A stretch of DNA of 10,000 nucleotides from Halocaridina rubra (lineage: Eukaryota; Arthropoda; Malacostraca; Decapoda; Atyidae): positions 1-10,000 of the forward strand of contig JAXCGZ010005228.1 in assembly GCA_037179515.1 (NCBI GenBank), read 5' to 3'. Below the pieces are notes generated by a model, which had not been told where the DNA came from, did not search any database, and was given only the letters and a program-made list of their open reading frames with translations. A program made the translations under genes and the position numbers. Positions 8,520 to 10,000 of this stretch are shown piece by piece. Position 1 is the first letter of the stretch. Every line of letters starts with the position of its first letter.

Positions 8520-10000
8520 TTAGTGATACTTATCGTACCTGTCCTTAAAACTATGGATTGAGATAGCATTAACTACCTCCTCGCTTAGCGAATTCCAATT
8601 TTCAACTACTCTTACACTGAAAAAGTATTTCCTTACATCCTGCAAAGAAGTTTTCTTACGAAGCTTCAAACTATGACCTCTAGTTCTAGAGCCAGCCATA
8701 TCGAAATATCGATCCCTATCCACTCTATCATAACCATGAAGGAATTTGAAGACTGTCACCATATCCCCCCTTACTCTTCTAGCTTCGAGTGATGGCAAGT
8801 CTAATTCCCTCAGCCTCTCATCATAACCGAGATTGCGTATTTCTGGCACCAGTTTCGTGGCATGTCTTTGAACTTTTTCAAGCTTAGCTATGTGCTTTTT
8901 CAAGTGCGGATTCCAAAAGGGGGCTGCATATTCGAGTTTTGGCCTCACATAGCTTACATAAATATTTCTGAACATTTCCTTGTCCATGTGCCTGAAGGCT
9001 ACCCTTACATTTGATAAGAATGCATATGCTGCCCTTACTACGCCATTTATATGTATTTCTGGAGACAAATCTGCCAGTATGTTTACTCCTAGATCTCTCT
9101 CATTTTCTGTCTCTTGAAGTTGTACTCCAGCCACCGAGTAGTCAAGCTTGGGCCTTCTTGCACTTGTACCCATTCTCATTACCTTACATTTTGAGGTATT
9201 GCATTTCATTAGCCACTTTTCTGACCACTCATGCGGATTATTTAGATCCTCCTGAAGTTCTCTACCATTGTTCTCGTTTTTTACTTTCTTCACAATCTTT
9301 GCATCATCTGCAAACATATTCATGAATGAATTTACAGACTCTGGTAGGTCATTTACATATACAAGGAACAAAAGTGGCCCTAAAACTGAACCCTGTGAAC
9401 TCCACTACTAACTCTTCTCCATTCAGACACTGAGTGTCTTACTCTAACCCTCTGTTCCCTTCCTTCTAAGTAAGTTTTTATCCATTCCAAAACATTTCCA
9501 CCTATTCTAGCCATTGAGTGCAGCTTCCTAATAAGTCTCCCATGTGGAACAGTGTCAAACGCTTTCTGGAAGTCTAGGAATATGCAATCTGCCCAGCCCT
9601 CTCTTTCCTGTAAGATTTGGCTTACCTCATCATAAAATTCTAATAAGTTTGTTACTGTTGATCTACCCTCTCTGAAGCCATGTTGCCTCACTGACAAAAA
9701 GTTGAAGGATTCCAAGTGAAGAGAGATATGTTTCCTTAGTAGTTTCTCCATAACTTTGCAAACTATGCTGGTCAAGGAAACTGGTCTATTGTTCAGAGCC
9801 GTATCCCTCCTTCCCTTTTTGAAGATAGGTATCACATTTGCTTGTTTCCAGCATCTTGGAATCTCCCCCGACTCCAGTGACTCCTTAAATATGATACTTA
9901 GTGCCACTGATATTGTGTTTGCGCATTTTTTAAGCACATGAGGGGATATGTCATCAGGACCTGTAGCTTTATGAACATCTAAATCCATCAGCGCTTTGCA
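8520..10000 (-). pseudogene. CR1-like reverse transcriptase and C-terminal domain, element D, partial
   Basis: Two frames of 202 and 283 codons, meeting at about 9371-9395, make one RT protein with a single one-base frameshift. The first frame is open to the window edge, so its ATG at 9988 is not the start. Motifs in order are LDVHKATGPDDI, IFKKGRRDTALNNRPVSL, SVRQHGFREGRSTVTNLL, motif A FLDFQKAFDTVPHGRL, broken motif B VSSGV-HRVQF, then VYVNDL, motif C MFADDAKIVKKV with both aspartates intact, HEWSEKWLMK, ENERDLGVNI, SYVRPKLEYAAPFWNP, QRHATKLVPEIRNLGY, RELDLPSLEARRVRGDM and the end segment HSFKDRYDKYH. The protein would carry out target-primed reverse transcription after the endonuclease nick. 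Apart from the missing base in motif B (9391-9400) it looks fresh. Confidence 0.88.

Larger units (their letters stand above)
8431..10000 (-). mobile_element. CR1-like non-LTR retrotransposon, family C (element D), runs past window end
   Basis: On minus it enters at the window edge within the RT, continues through the C-terminal domain to TAA at 8520-8522, and ends with a short 3' UTR of about 90 bases, a stem-loop (8463-8495) and two tail units before an AC/AT microsatellite. The coding part is nearly intact with one frameshift, so it is younger than C. The endonuclease should lie beyond position 10000. Confidence 0.9.

Noticed and set aside
9011..9325. Plus-strand frame of 104 codons
   Set aside because: It is antisense to the element D C-terminal domain and has no motifs.

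Overview
The window looks like repeat-rich eukaryotic DNA, most likely from an arthropod and plausibly a decapod crustacean. The signs are several decayed non-LTR retrotransposons of the RTE and CR1-like types, a short hAT-type element, and long AC, AT, GA and GATA microsatellites. The decapod call rests on remembered similarity of the CR1-like 3' ends to repeats common in crayfish and lobster genomes, not on a search. I found no host gene, tRNA, rRNA, CRISPR array, prokaryotic operon or virus.

Layout. (1) 1-64: the last bases of a plus-strand CR1-like element (family 'C') with its AC/AT microsatellite tail. (2) About 160-2149: a 5'-truncated RTE-like element on plus (element A), with a reverse transcriptase (RT) broken by two frameshifts and a 3' UTR ending in TA/GA/GATA tracts. 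(3) 2154-2224 and 4785-4882: two pieces of one minus-strand endonuclease fragment (X), split by element B. (4) 2225-4784: element B, a 5'-truncated CR1-like element of a second family on minus, flanked by a 45-46 bp imperfect direct repeat read as its target-site duplication. (5) 4898-7967: element C, a CR1-like element on plus with endonuclease and RT remnants, head-to-head with X so that the junction is a palindrome. A 299-bp non-autonomous hAT-type element (5904-6202) with a perfect 8-bp target duplication sits inside it. (6) 7938-8076: an AC-AT-GT compound microsatellite in which C meets the next element tail-to-tail. (7) 8076-8354: D', a 3'-terminal fragment of the C family on minus. (8) 8431-10000: element D, a much fresher minus-strand C-family copy that runs off the window.

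Nothing here appears able to work as a complete gene. The order of events can be partly read. The X/C head-to-head structure came first, B then landed in X, and the hAT-type element landed in C. D and D' show less decay than C. The most notable points are the long target duplication around B, the near-symmetric palindrome at the 5' end of C, the same one-base deletion in the RT of both C and D, and the repeated linkage of C-family tails to AC/AT microsatellites. I see no new biological system; the value of the window is in how these elements are nested and how they end.
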